A stretch of DNA of 64,000 nt from Paracoccus cavernae (GTDB lineage: Bacteria > Pseudomonadota > Alphaproteobacteria > Rhodobacterales > Rhodobacteraceae): contig JAUFRC010000001.1 of the NCBI GenBank assembly GCA_030410095.1, forward strand, positions 1,872,501-1,936,500, written 5' to 3'. Positions 9,484 to 17,815 of this stretch are shown here, piece by piece; the first letter of the stretch is position 1, and each line of letters starts with the position of its first letter. Made by a program: the position numbers and the translations under genes. The notes under the pieces were generated by a model. That model made no database searches. It had not been told where the DNA came from and saw only the letters and a program-made list of their open reading frames with translations.

Positions 9484-9617
9484 GCTTGCGAATGTCTTTC
9501 ACATACAGCGCGTTAACGATTCGATTTCGCAGGACATAGTTAGAACCAAAGGTGAAACCGCGAAACGCAGTTTTCGTCCCGTCTGGCTTTGGCGAGCATT
9601 GTTGGGGCCGGTTTGTT

Positions 9618-10038
9618 ATGGATAACCGTCAACACGTCTCGATCGATCAGGCAGCGCCGGAGCTGCACCGCTTGAAGATCGACGCGCAGCCGATGAGCGA
9701 TCTACTGAGCGGCAACAAGACCTTCGAGATCAGGAACGATGATCGCGGATTTTCCGTGGGTAATCACGTTCACCTCGTCTGCGCCGACGGCCGCGAGACT
9801 GATCGCACAATCAGCCATATCCCGCGCGGCTACGGCCTGTCCGATGGGCTGTGCGTGCTATCGTATCGCGCGATCTCGCCGCCCCTCTGCGCCTGCCGAG
9901 GTCGAGGGGCTGGCAAAAGCTGCAAACGCCGTCCTGCGCAACAAACTGGACGAGATAGAGGCTAAACGGGGGCTGGAGTGCCGCAACTGCGTCATCCCAG
10001 TCAAATACGGCAAGTTGATGTGGACGATCGACCGATGA
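9618..10038 (+). CDS. DUF3850 / ASCH-like RNA-binding-fold protein
   Basis: The product is about 140 aa. The N-terminal half HRLKIDAQPMSDLLSGNKTF-EIRNDDRGFSVGNHVHL is the DUF3850 pattern (an ASCH/PUA-like fold common in phages and plasmids, thought to bind nucleic acid). The C-terminal half (EVEGLAKAANAVLRNKLDEI, then a CRNC pair and KYGKLMWTIDR) is read in another frame from about 9880. The shift equals two lost bases or one gained. It is the first gene inside attL and reads towards the DUF488 cluster. Confidence 0.55.
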
Positions 10039-10177
10039 ACGGCCAAATTTCGCCACTCTCTACAAATTCAGCCATCCAGAGACCAACCAGTGGGACATTT
10101 CTCGATCTGTAATGTACCCGTCAACCACGGCTTAGCCCAACATGGGAACCTTGCCGTTATAAGAAGAGGGAAGCGGT

Positions 10178-10695
10178 ATGAGCGTCGTCTACACAATTGG
10201 ATATGAGAGCACCGACATCGATCGGTTTGTGCGAACCCTTTCCCTGGCCGGAATACAAGTTCTTGCCGATGTTCGTGCCGTTACCGTCTCGCGGAAGAAA
10301 GGTTTTTCCAAGACGAAACTGGCCGAAAGACTAAACGCTGAAGGGATCGAATACAGGCACTTCAGGGAACTCGGCGATCCGAAGCCAGGCCGCGAGGCAG
10401 CGCGGGCGGGAGACTTCCGAAAATTTAGAGAAATTTATGGTGCTCACTTTTCTAGGATAGAATCTCAGACAGACTTGACGATCTGATCGAGATTGTCGCG
10501 CGCTTTCCTACCGCACTCCTTTGCTATGAGTTCGACCCCAAGAATTGCCACCGCAGCATAGTTGCCGACGCTATTCGAAATGACCTAGGCTCAACTGTAC
10601 AGAATCTCTTTGCCGATGAGCCCGATCGATATGTCCGCAACGCTTCAAAGCTCCCGCGCTATTATCCTTGTGAAGGCTCTACCGCAGCTGAGTAG
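10178..10695 (+). CDS. DUF488 family protein
   Basis: The product is about 172 aa after restoring one lost base near 10475. The DUF488 motifs are all present: TIGYESTDIDRFV at the start, VLADVRAVTVSRKKGFSKTK near residues 30-50, YRHFRELGDPK, and, in the shifted frame, LLCYEFDPKNCHRSIVADAI. The Cys-His-Arg motif and the SRKKGFSK stretch suggest an enzyme active site, but no reaction is established for the family. DUF488 genes are frequent in phage and defence islands. The 3' end overlaps the start of the next gene, so it probably forms an operon with the two genes that follow. Confidence 0.75.
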
Positions 10696-11395
10696 TCGCC
10701 ATGGTGAGACCGTTTGCTGCGCCGGCGTGACTGCCTACGGCGAATTCAAGAGATTGTTTCCCGTAAGGTTTCGTCACCTCAAGGGGGAGTCGGCCTTCAA
10801 ACGTTGGGATTGGGTCAAGTTCTCGTACCGCGTCCCTACCAGCGATCGAAGAGCGGAAAGTTGTCACGTCGCTGAGGAGTCTATCCTCATCGATGGTGAC
10901 CTCCCTAGGGGAGAAAGATCTAAATTTCTTGATCCCCTAATTTCCGGATCTGCGAAGCAAGCGGCGGCCAAAGGAAAATCCCTCGCTCTCCTTCGCCCCC
11001 GCTCAACGGAATTTTACTATCGACGCAAAAGCGAGAAAACCCTCGAATCTGAGCGCAATGCCTATAAGAAAGCTGTCAGCCAAGGGTCGTTTCTCGATGA
11101 TCCGCTAGAGGCAATTGAGCCTACACCATATCATTTCAAATTCCGCTTCATAGATGATGATGGCCGGCACGACTATACCAATGCAGACTGGGAGCTTCAT
11201 GCATGGTTCTTCAGGCTCCAGCGTGAGCTTGGAAATGATCAAGCTGCCCTCGACATGATTTCCCAGAAGATGAACGGCGACTACCCACGAAACGGTATGA
11301 TGTTTGCAATAGGCAACATCGCAAAACGACCACAGGTTTGGCAACTCCTTGGAGTCCTTCGCGTCGACCATCAATCTCAGTCAAGCCTATTTTAG
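10631..11395 (+). CDS. Uncharacterised protein of the DUF488 cluster
   Basis: I do not recognise the family. The product is about 254 aa, intact, alpha/beta in appearance. It includes AIILVKALPQLSSRHGETVC near the start and a conserved-looking FPVRFRHLKGESAFKRWDWVKF. Further on come SLALLRPRSTEFYYRRKSEK and, near the end, DWELHAWFFRLQRELGND. It overlaps the end of the DUF488 gene by about 65 bases, and its own end overlaps the next gene, which argues for translational coupling. Three starts are possible (TTG 10610, ATG 10616, ATG 10631); none has a strong ribosome site. Nothing in it looks like a membrane protein or a classical nuclease motif. Confidence 0.6.
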   Translation: MSATLQSSRAIILVKALPQLSSRHGETVCCAGVTAYGEFKRLFPVRFRHLKGESAFKRWDWVKFSYRVPTSDRRAESCHVAEESILIDGDLPRGERSKFLDPLISGSAKQAAAKGKSLALLRPRSTEFYYRRKSEKTLESERNAYKKAVSQGSFLDDPLEAIEPTPYHFKFRFIDDDGRHDYTNADWELHAWFFRLQRELGNDQAALDMISQKMNGDYPRNGMMFAIGNIAKRPQVWQLLGVLRVDHQSQSSLF

Positions 11396-12253
11396 CTCCC
11401 CAGAATCGTCGGCGCACGTCACTCCGGCCCTTTTAAACCTCCACGAGAGAGCTGTGATTATATACGACCTTTTCGAGACTTGGGATCAATCCTTTGGCGA
11501 GACCATAATCAACCTAGTGGGCCAGTCCGCAGTTGATTCTCACAGGAAAATGACATTCCAGTACATCCAGGATGCCGGAGATCATATAGCCAATCACACA
11601 GATGTATCCACAGCCTCCACTGCTATACAGAGCTGGATAGCGGCGAATGTTTTTTGCGTCTACCATGGGACAAGACTGCTGGGTCGAGAGATCCACTCCA
11701 TCCGCCAAGACGGACTACGCCCGTTAATTGCGAAAGACAGAGAAAGCCGCCTTAGGGCAATTTTCCACCAGTCCCCCGATGGAGCATCGTAAAGTCTAAA
11801 CTTGCCCCCGCAATCGAAGATATTGGCTCAAAAGGCAAGTACGGATCTAGGGAGGGACAAATTCATTTCAGCCTTTCACGGTCTGGCCTAGAGAATGACT
11901 TTGACCACTACCTTAACTATGGATCAGAATTTGATCAGCATGTTGCTAATGATTTGTTCAATGATCAAACAGGTCTGCAGTTACTAAAATCAGCGACCGT
12001 GCCGTTACTATTGCACGTTCAAGTTAGTGGTGACCAGCTTATTAACGGAGCGCACCCAATTTACAGTTACGATGACATTATTGCTTCTGAAGAAATACCA
12101 GGACTTGCACGCACCTTCCTAAACACTTGGGCATACAAAATCTCCAACCCAAATTTCGATATCAAAAAATTAAGAACGGACTGTTGCATGATGCTAAAAA
12201 ACACCATTCCACCTAGTCACATAATAAAAATTGAAGAACTCTCTCGACCCTAA
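11349..12253 (+). CDS. ADP-ribosyltransferase-like protein of the DUF488 cluster
   Basis: The product is about 301 aa when one C is restored to the CCCCC run near 11775 (HQSP-RWSIVKSKLAPAIEDIG). The middle has FCVYHGTRLLGREIHSIRQD then GLRPL. A YHGT...I...GL block is the mark of the first strand of the ADP-ribosyltransferase fold. The C-terminal half has IHFSLSRSGLENDFDHYLNY then GSEF and VPLLLHVQVSG, compatible with the remaining strands and a candidate catalytic Glu, but this is inference. Codon composition is AT-rich compared with the core genome. The start (TTG 11349) is uncertain. It is last in a three-gene cluster; an effector (toxin) role would fit. Confidence 0.5.
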
Positions 12254-12275
12254 CAGGCTGATGCGTAAACGCATT

Positions 12276-12614
12276 TTAAAATGTGGATAGGTCATGAGCC
12301 CCTCGCACCCTGTCCCCAATCCCGCTGCGCAATGCTTTCGCGATACGTTGAAGCTCGGCCGATCGCAGGCCGGGGTTGCCGATACGGAGCCCCTTGGCCC
12401 ACGCGGTCGCAAGCAGCCTGCCCTTGGGGTGCTGCGAAGCGACAAGGGTAAATGCCGCCTCAAGTTCCGGATCCTCGCGAAGATCGTCGGTGACCGCATC
12501 GATGACCGCCCCGTCGACGAGCTGAAGCGCGCGTTCCAGCGCCTCATCAGCAGCAATCTGCTCTGACCATGCACCACCGAATGAAACGTTCCCGAGCTGT
12601 TGCTTCCTGTCCAT
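12276..12614 (-). CDS. Small protein divergent from the Y-family polymerase, probably SOS-controlled
   Basis: This is a 112-aa protein, MDRKQQLGNVSFGGAWSEQI..., mostly helical (AADEALERALQLVDGAVIDA, LRSAELQRIAKALRSG), with no recognised family. Its ATG at 12614 is only 21 bases from the LexA-type box at 12635-12649, shared with the divergent polymerase gene. It is likely co-induced by DNA damage. It may act with the polymerase, but nothing in the sequence proves that. Confidence 0.6.
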   Translation of the reverse strand: MDRKQQLGNVSFGGAWSEQIAADEALERALQLVDGAVIDAVTDDLREDPELEAAFTLVASQHPKGRLLATAWAKGLRIGNPGLRSAELQRIAKALRSGIGDRVRGAHDLSTF

Positions 12615-12634
12615 TTCGCCCTCTTGATTGATGA

Positions 12635-12649
12635 GAACATTTATAGAAC
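12635..12649. promoter_or_regulatory. LexA (SOS) box
   Basis: GAAC-atttata-GAAC is an exact match to the alphaproteobacterial LexA operator GTTC-N7-GTTC read on the other strand. It lies in the 72-base gap between the divergent 112-aa gene (start 12614) and the Y-family polymerase (start 12687), so one box can repress both. Confidence 0.8.
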
Positions 12650-12686
12650 ATCTAGTGTGGACTTTCTACACGCAGGATCTAGAGCG

Positions 12687-13889
12687 ATGGGCCCCTTCCG
12701 CACGCTATACATCGACATGAACTCGTTTTTCGCGAGCGTCGAACAGCAGCTAGATCCAGCGATTCGAGGTCGACCGGTCGCGATCACCGCCATGGAAAAT
12801 GAGAAAGGATGCTGTGTGGCCGCGAGCTATGAGGCTAAAGCTTACGGCGTCCGCACCGGAACCAGCGTTCCCGAGGCTCGCCGCCTTTGTCCCGAGATCA
12901 CCTTCCGCGCATCTCGACATCGCGTCTATGTCCGCCACAACCTACGCGTAGCCGCCATCCTAGATCGCTACGCCGAGCTTGAGCGCATCCGGTCGGTCGA
13001 CGAGTTTCAAATCGCCTTATCGGGCGATGTGACCGATCTGGACGGAGCGCGAGCGCTGGTCACCGAAATGAAACATGCTGTGGCCACCGAGGTCGGGGAG
13101 TGCCTGCGGTTCTCGGCGGGTATCGGGCCGAACCATCTCTTGGCAAAGATTGCCGGCAAGTTGGAAAAGCCGAACGGCTTTCAGCACCTCGGCCCGGACA
13201 ATATGCCGGACAGGATCGCACATCTCGCACTCGATGATTTACCAGGCATCTCGCGAGCCATGGCCGGCCGCCTGCATGCAGCAGGGATCCGCGATATTTT
13301 ATCGCTCTGCCGCCTCGACCCTAGGCATGCCCGCGTGATCTGGCGCAGCGTGGAAGGGGAGCGTTTCGTACGGTCTCTGCAGGGTGAGCCAATCCCGCTG
13401 GTCACCACGCAGCGAGGTGGGTTCGGCAATAGCAAGGTCCTTGCCCCGCAATACCGCGCACCGGCCGAGGCCTATCTGGTGTCGCGCTGGCTGATCGAGA
13501 AAGCCGCATCGCGCTTGCGACGGGACGGCCGCGTTGCTGCGAGCTTCAACCTGCACCTCTCGCCCTACGGCAGAAAGACATGGGCTCGCGCAATACGCTG
13601 CGCTCCGACCCAAGACACGCTGGAGTTCATGCGGATGAATCGCGCCCTCTGGCGCCAAGCTTGGCCCTACATTCGCGGCCGGCACCTCGCAGCGATCGGG
13701 GTGCACCTTGGAAACGTCGACATGCTCGAGGCCCGCACCGGCGATCTGCTCATGCCAATCGGGCCGGGAGAGCAGACCGCAGGCGAGAGGGCGTCTGCTG
13801 CTGCCGATTTCATCAACCAACGGTTCGGGCAAGGCACAATCCGCTTTGGCGTGAACCAACCGCATCCGGGGTTCTTTGAGCGGGGGTAG
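12687..13889 (+). CDS. Y-family (translesion) DNA polymerase
   Basis: The 400-aa product is intact. It opens with the palm signature TLYIDMNSFFASVEQQLDPA (catalytic Asp), then AASYEAKAYGVRTG (fingers) and SVDEF with the second catalytic Asp-Glu. The helix-hairpin-helix follows (LPGISRAMAGRLHAAGI), and a little-finger region from about residue 250. Such enzymes copy past damaged bases at low fidelity. The carboxylate motif SVDEFQ departs from the usual S(I/V)DEAYLD of DinB, and there is no clear beta-clamp motif at the C-terminus. It is therefore an accessory-element subgroup and neither host DinB nor ImuB. The LexA box 38 bases upstream indicates damage induction. Confidence 0.85.
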   Translation: MGPFRTLYIDMNSFFASVEQQLDPAIRGRPVAITAMENEKGCCVAASYEAKAYGVRTGTSVPEARRLCPEITFRASRHRVYVRHNLRVAAILDRYAELERIRSVDEFQIALSGDVTDLDGARALVTEMKHAVATEVGECLRFSAGIGPNHLLAKIAGKLEKPNGFQHLGPDNMPDRIAHLALDDLPGISRAMAGRLHAAGIRDILSLCRLDPRHARVIWRSVEGERFVRSLQGEPIPLVTTQRGGFGNSKVLAPQYRAPAEAYLVSRWLIEKAASRLRRDGRVAASFNLHLSPYGRKTWARAIRCAPTQDTLEFMRMNRALWRQAWPYIRGRHLAAIGVHLGNVDMLEARTGDLLMPIGPGEQTAGERASAAADFINQRFGQGTIRFGVNQPHPGFFERG

Positions 13890-13994
13890 GGTGGACTAAT
13901 ACTTGGCGGAAGGAAATTCTGTTGTCATGCACATCGTTTAGGTTGAATTACGTCGAGCTTTGCGCCCTCAATTGCCAACGCGATGACTCTTAAA

Positions 13995-15408
13995 TCAAAC
14001 AAATGACAATTGGAGAATACTCACTTCAAATAGAAGCTGAAACCTAATCGCCCGCGACACCAGGACCTCATACCAAACCCAGCTCCAGCTCCAGCTCCAG
14101 CCCCTAAAGAGCAGGACCTCAGTAGGCATCCTGGCTTTTTCATGCTTTTCATAGCCGGATCTATGATGCCGAACAAGCCAGCCCTTAGCTACGACAGAAA
14201 TAGTTTTTCGGCGCTGATCCGTATCCTCCAGCTCCGAAACCACCAACCCAGCTTGCTCCAGTCTCTGAACCTGCCCCCTCATATTCTGAGATGAGTTGAA
14301 GCCATAGTCCTTGTGATCTGAGGGACTAATTGAACCGCCCTGCAGACAGATTTCATCCAGAAGCTTCCAGGCACGAGGTGGGACATTGATCGCATCCATG
14401 TATGCGTGACTCTGCTCTGCCAGCCAGATCTCGAAAAGTTCGTCCAAATGAGCCTCGTCTTCCCATGATTGATTGCTGTCATGAAGCCACAGCGAAAAGT
14501 CTCCACAAAACTTTAGTGTGTCTCTTAGATTCTCATTCAAAACCCGAAATGCATACGCGAATGACTTCGAACTTACCGGCGGAATGGCACTATTATCTAT
14601 TTTAAACTCAGCGACGCGCGCCTGAATTAGATCTCGAATCGAGTCACCATTGAGGGGCGCGATTTCGATTGGCTCCTGGAGTCGCCCTTGCAGGCGCTGA
14701 CTGCTTGCAGCACTCCGCACGATCCCCCTCGCCCCGCACAGGACCCATCTAATCCCATGCTTGGAAAACAAGTCATCGCGCAAAGATTCAAGCCTCTGAC
14801 GCGCAATCTGTGAGGTATTAGAATCTCCAGATTGTCCACGATGCAAATTACACCACCATCCTCATTAAATGCCGCCTTCAGAAGTCGATCAACCAAGGAG
14901 AAAAAACCGTGGAGGTCGAAGCCTACAGATTCATTTGGGACCCTCCTCCGCCTAGCCCAAACCCTGCCGCTGCGACCGACCCGCTAAGATTAAGGGGATT
15001 CTCCAGCCACGCCTCTAGTGGACCAAGTGAAAACTGCAAATCAAGTTGGGAGCGCATTTTTGCCTCGTGCTTGATAAAATATGAAGCAATTTCCGCATAG
15101 ACCTTTCTCTTAAAGTCAATTGCACTCTCTTCAGCGTTCAACTGAAAAGGATCAGGCATCAGGACAAGTGACCCCTTACCATTATCCTTCGTATCATTTT
15201 CAATCTGATAACCGCCAACCAAAACAACGCTCGTCTTCCCAACACCATTGGGACCTTCAATTGTGACCACCGTCTTAAAGCCAGTGATTCGGCTCTTTAT
15301 CCGCTTTAGCTCATCCTGCCTTCCAACAAGTAACCGCTCGCCTTGGGCATCCCCAGAGACCGGGTGGGTGTCGTAGAGATTCCTTCTGAAGCCAAAATCT
15401 TTCCACAT
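13995..15408 (-). CDS. AAA/STAND-like P-loop ATPase with C-terminal winged helix
   Basis: The product is about 471 aa after restoring single bases near 14934 and 14831. It starts MWKDFGFRRNLYDTHPV then GERLLVGRQDEL. Walker A is EGPNGVGKTS near residue 55, Walker B GGVICIVDNLE, and a sensor-like GIRWVLCGARGIVRS follows. A winged-helix unit lies at about residues 355-430 (AWKLLDEICLQGGSIS, later RGQVQRLEQAGLVVSEL). Two glycine-rich stretches (GFGLGGGGS) lie between the Walker motifs. The tail carries a WSWSWSW run encoded by an AGCTCC hexanucleotide repeat at 14081-14100. Stand-alone ATPases of this layout are common in defence islands. It is transcribed towards the polymerase gene. The TTG at 15423 is an alternative start. 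Confidence 0.7.
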
Positions 15409-15515
15409 CTCAGCATTCTCCAAGCACTAAAAATCGGCTAGCAACATGCCGATCACTATCTTTGACTGCAGCCAGTTACAACTAAGCACTATGGGCTTGC
15501 TTTCTGCATCTCATG

Positions 15516-15920
15516 CTAATGGAGTGTTTTCATCTCTCCGTGGGGCTCTATCAACCTCGCTGCGTTCACCAATAATCTCGAACAAGAAGAGCTCCCGATC
15601 GGCCCGACCCTCGCGCCACCCTTTCGCCGCCGCAGGTAAGCAACGATCGGGCGAAAGTTAGTACAGCCCGTCAGGCGGCAGATGTTTAGGACAACACCCT
15701 CGACATATGACAGTCTTGAGGTATTGAGATATTTTGTCGGCACTCCCCATCGCGCGCGTGCAACCACTAGACCGTCGCCGTCATGACGGATGATCGGCGC
15801 GTTGCGGTCGGAATCGACTTCCTCCGGCCAGGGCTCATTGCCGGTCAGATCGCGCAGCGGCTCGCGAAAGAGCTGCGCGATGAGATCGGCGGACTTCGGG
15901 GTCTGGTAGAGGTTGCACAT
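15516..15920 (-). pseudogene. Shortened SRAP (SOS response-associated peptidase, YedK/HMCES) gene
   Basis: The first 60 residues are a good SRAP start: MCNLYQTPKSADLIAQLF (Cys2 is the residue that crosslinks abasic sites), then TGNEPWPEEVDSDRNAPIIR and LVVARARWGVP. After about residue 85 the match fades and the frame ends at 134 aa, whereas SRAP proteins are usually 200 aa or more. The conserved His and the second half are not found. A neighbouring frame gives FRPDRCLPAAAKGWREG, so a lost base may account for part, but not all, of the missing region. It lies at the edge of the cargo zone next to the lysis genes. Confidence 0.55.
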
Positions 15921-15976
15921 GAAACCAGGCTAGCGCGTCGAGACGATTCGCTCCAGCGGTGCAGCCCCAGCCAGCC

Positions 15977-16360
15977 TCAGCCTCGCCTTGCGCTCAACTC
16001 CTTCAACGCGGCCTCAAGCTTCTGGATGCCTCCTGCACCCTGCGCGGCCTCCCGCAGCTTCGCCTGCGCCAGATTGCCCAGCACCTCCGCCCGCGCATCC
16101 AGCGCAATCACCGCATCCGGCACGCTGATTTGCACATGCTTGAGGATCTCGGCCACCGCTGCCTGTCCACCAAAGCCGCGCTCGAGCGCCAGCCGTGCGC
16201 CGTTGAGCAGCGCCGATTGAAGCGCCTCGCGGTGGCGGGCCTCGATGTCGATGCCCCATTTGCGGCGCGCGGTATTGGCGGCCCAGCCAATCAGCGAGGC
16301 CAGCAGGATCCCGATGATTTCCAGAAGATGCGGCAGCAGCGCCGCTTTGATGATGTCCAT
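15977..16360 (-). CDS. Phage lysis-region membrane protein (holin/spanin-like candidate)
   Basis: The product is about 127 aa, starting MDIIKAALLPHLLEIIGILL. The first 30 residues form one membrane segment (IIGILLASLIGWAANTA); the rest is helical and charged (EARHREALQSALLNGARLAL). It starts 3 bases after the endolysin stop codon (TGATCATGG), so it is the last gene of the lysis operon. Its position and single membrane anchor suggest a holin-like or accessory lysis role; the family is not certain. Confidence 0.55.
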   Translation of the reverse strand: MDIIKAALLPHLLEIIGILLASLIGWAANTARRKWGIDIEARHREALQSALLNGARLALERGFGGQAAVAEILKHVQISVPDAVIALDARAEVLGNLAQAKLREAAQGAGGIQKLEAALKELSARRG

Positions 16361-16362
16361 GA

Positions 16363-17083
16363 TCACTGTCCCTTGTTGAGTTTTGCCCAGGTCTGCGCAC
16401 CGACAATTCCGTCGGGCTTCAGGCCGTCGAGCTTTGAAAGATCCGCACCGCGGCATCGGTGCGCTCGCCGAAATCTCCATCGATCTTGCCGAGGACATGC
16501 CCCTGCCCCGTCAGCAGCTCTTGCAGGTGGCGCACAGCCTCGCCCTTGGACCCGCGCCGCAGAACCGGCGTAAAGGCGGCCGCCCCGATCGCGGGCCGCC
16601 CCATCGCCGCGAGGATCCGCGCGCGGAGCTGGTCGCCCACCGCGACCGGATCGCCGGGGCGTCCATGCCGGGCAACCAGCTGATGTCCCATTTCCCGTTC
16701 TGCCGGATCCCGAGCGTCGTCTGGACCTCGGCATGGCTCAGCACCGTGCGCCGCGTCACGGGGATGCGGTATTTCAGGCAGAGATCGGCAACAAAGGTCA
16801 CCAGCACATCGAGCTGCAGCTCGATGATCGGGAAGCGGCCGGCGCGGAACGGGCGCTCGTTGGCATCGCCCATGGCATCGAGGGCCACGCCAATGCGGTT
16901 ACCATTGGCATTCAGGGTATGGGCAGCGTAGGCTCCTGCCCTAAGCGGCGGGATCTGCGCTTCGGGTGCATGCTTCCCCGAGGTGATGGTCCCGTCGCGG
17001 CCGATCAGGAAATTGTAGCTGTCCGCCTCATGCGGCGTCACACCGTCGGCGCCCGCCGTCCAGTGCAGGATGATTCCGTCCAT
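16363..17083 (-). CDS. Phage endolysin: N-acetylmuramoyl-L-alanine amidase with peptidoglycan-binding domain
   Basis: The product is about 240 aa after correcting two lost bases (near 16655 and 16440). The amidase_2 domain spans residues 1-145, with zinc ligand His in ILHWTAGADG, LSHAEVQTTLG for the second, and the KWDISWL motif. The peptidoglycan_binding_1 domain occupies the C-terminus (VLRRGSKGEAVRHLQELL, IDGDFGERTDAAVRIFQ, then LKPDGIVGAQTWAKLNKGQ). It cleaves the bond between MurNAc and the stem peptide during lysis. The start at 17083 has a ggaga site. A terminator lies directly upstream, so it may have its own promoter. Confidence 0.85.
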
Positions 17084-17099
17084 GATGTCTCCGGATATG

Positions 17100-17123
17100 A
17101 AAAAACCCCGCACGAGGGCGGGG
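17100..17123 (-). terminator. Terminator upstream of the endolysin gene
   Basis: On the minus strand CCCCGC-cctcgt-GCGGGG is followed by six T. It would end transcripts from the small membrane and tail-fibre genes before the endolysin start at 17083. Confidence 0.7.
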
Positions 17124-17216
17124 CGATGTGATATGATTGATTTGCTCGTGTTGATGGGAGTCTCGGCGAGCAGACTGGTCCTGCCGACGCTGTTACACCT
17201 AGCCTGGCAGGGCCGG

Positions 17217-17480
17217 TCACCTCGGCGGGTTGGTCTTATCGTTCCAGTGAATTTGATGCCCGCGCCCGAGCAGCAGCTTGATATCCCGCTGTACCTCCCG
17301 AAGCAGGTCATGCGTTTCCCGACGGCTGTCCTTGGCATCGCGGCGATCTTCATCCATCTGGATCTCTAACCGAGCGATTTCTTTGGCGTTTGCGTTTACG
17401 CGAGCCTCCAATCGAACGAGCCAAGCAACAAAGCTGACCCCGCCGATGATCATCGCCCAAAATTCGCGGATCTCTGTCAT
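17217..17480 (-). CDS. Small phage membrane protein with coiled coil
   Basis: The product is 87 aa, MTEIREFWAMIIGGVSFVAW... It has one membrane helix (residues 8-24) followed by a charged heptad-like helix (VNANAKEIARLEIQMDEDRR). This is the shape of many phage holin-accessory or spanin-like proteins. Its ATG overlaps the stop of the preceding gene (ATGA) and has a caggagg ribosome site. No family is named with confidence. Confidence 0.6.
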   Translation of the reverse strand: MTEIREFWAMIIGGVSFVAWLVRLEARVNANAKEIARLEIQMDEDRRDAKDSRRETHDLLREVQRDIKLLLGRGHQIHWNDKTNPPR

Positions 17481-17815
17481 TGCGCCTCCTGCGCTCTGCG
17501 CGCGCGGACGGCATAGCCCACGGCGGCGATGATGAAGACGGCGACGACGGCGGCCAGAGCTTGCCGTCGGTCGCCATGAGCGAGATGCGAAGCAAAAGCT
17601 ACGCCGAGCGTGACCCCGCACCAGTCGAGCAGGCTATCCCATGCCAGCAGCCGAGAGCGGCCCGCCTGCGCCAGCTCGAAACCTGCATAGGCCAGAGCGG
17701 CCCACCAACCGGCGAAAACCCAGAGCGCGGCCCCGATGGTGAAGTGCGCCAGCAAGACAGCCGCCCAGACATACGGATCGCGGTGGGCTTCGGATGTGAG
17801 AAGGCTTCGGATCAT
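17477..17815 (-). CDS. Phage membrane protein, multi-spanning
   Basis: The product is 112 aa, MIRSLLTSEAHRDPYVWAAV... It has three likely membrane helices (AAVLLAHFTIGAALWVFAGW, a middle one around LLDWCGVTLGVAFASHL, and LAAVVAVFIIAAVGYAVRA) and a basic C-terminus. Its position between tail-fibre and lysis genes suggests a holin, but this is inference. It overlaps both neighbours by a few bases. Confidence 0.6.
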   Translation of the reverse strand: MIRSLLTSEAHRDPYVWAAVLLAHFTIGAALWVFAGWWAALAYAGFELAQAGRSRLLAWDSLLDWCGVTLGVAFASHLAHGDRRQALAAVVAVFIIAAVGYAVRARRAQEAQ

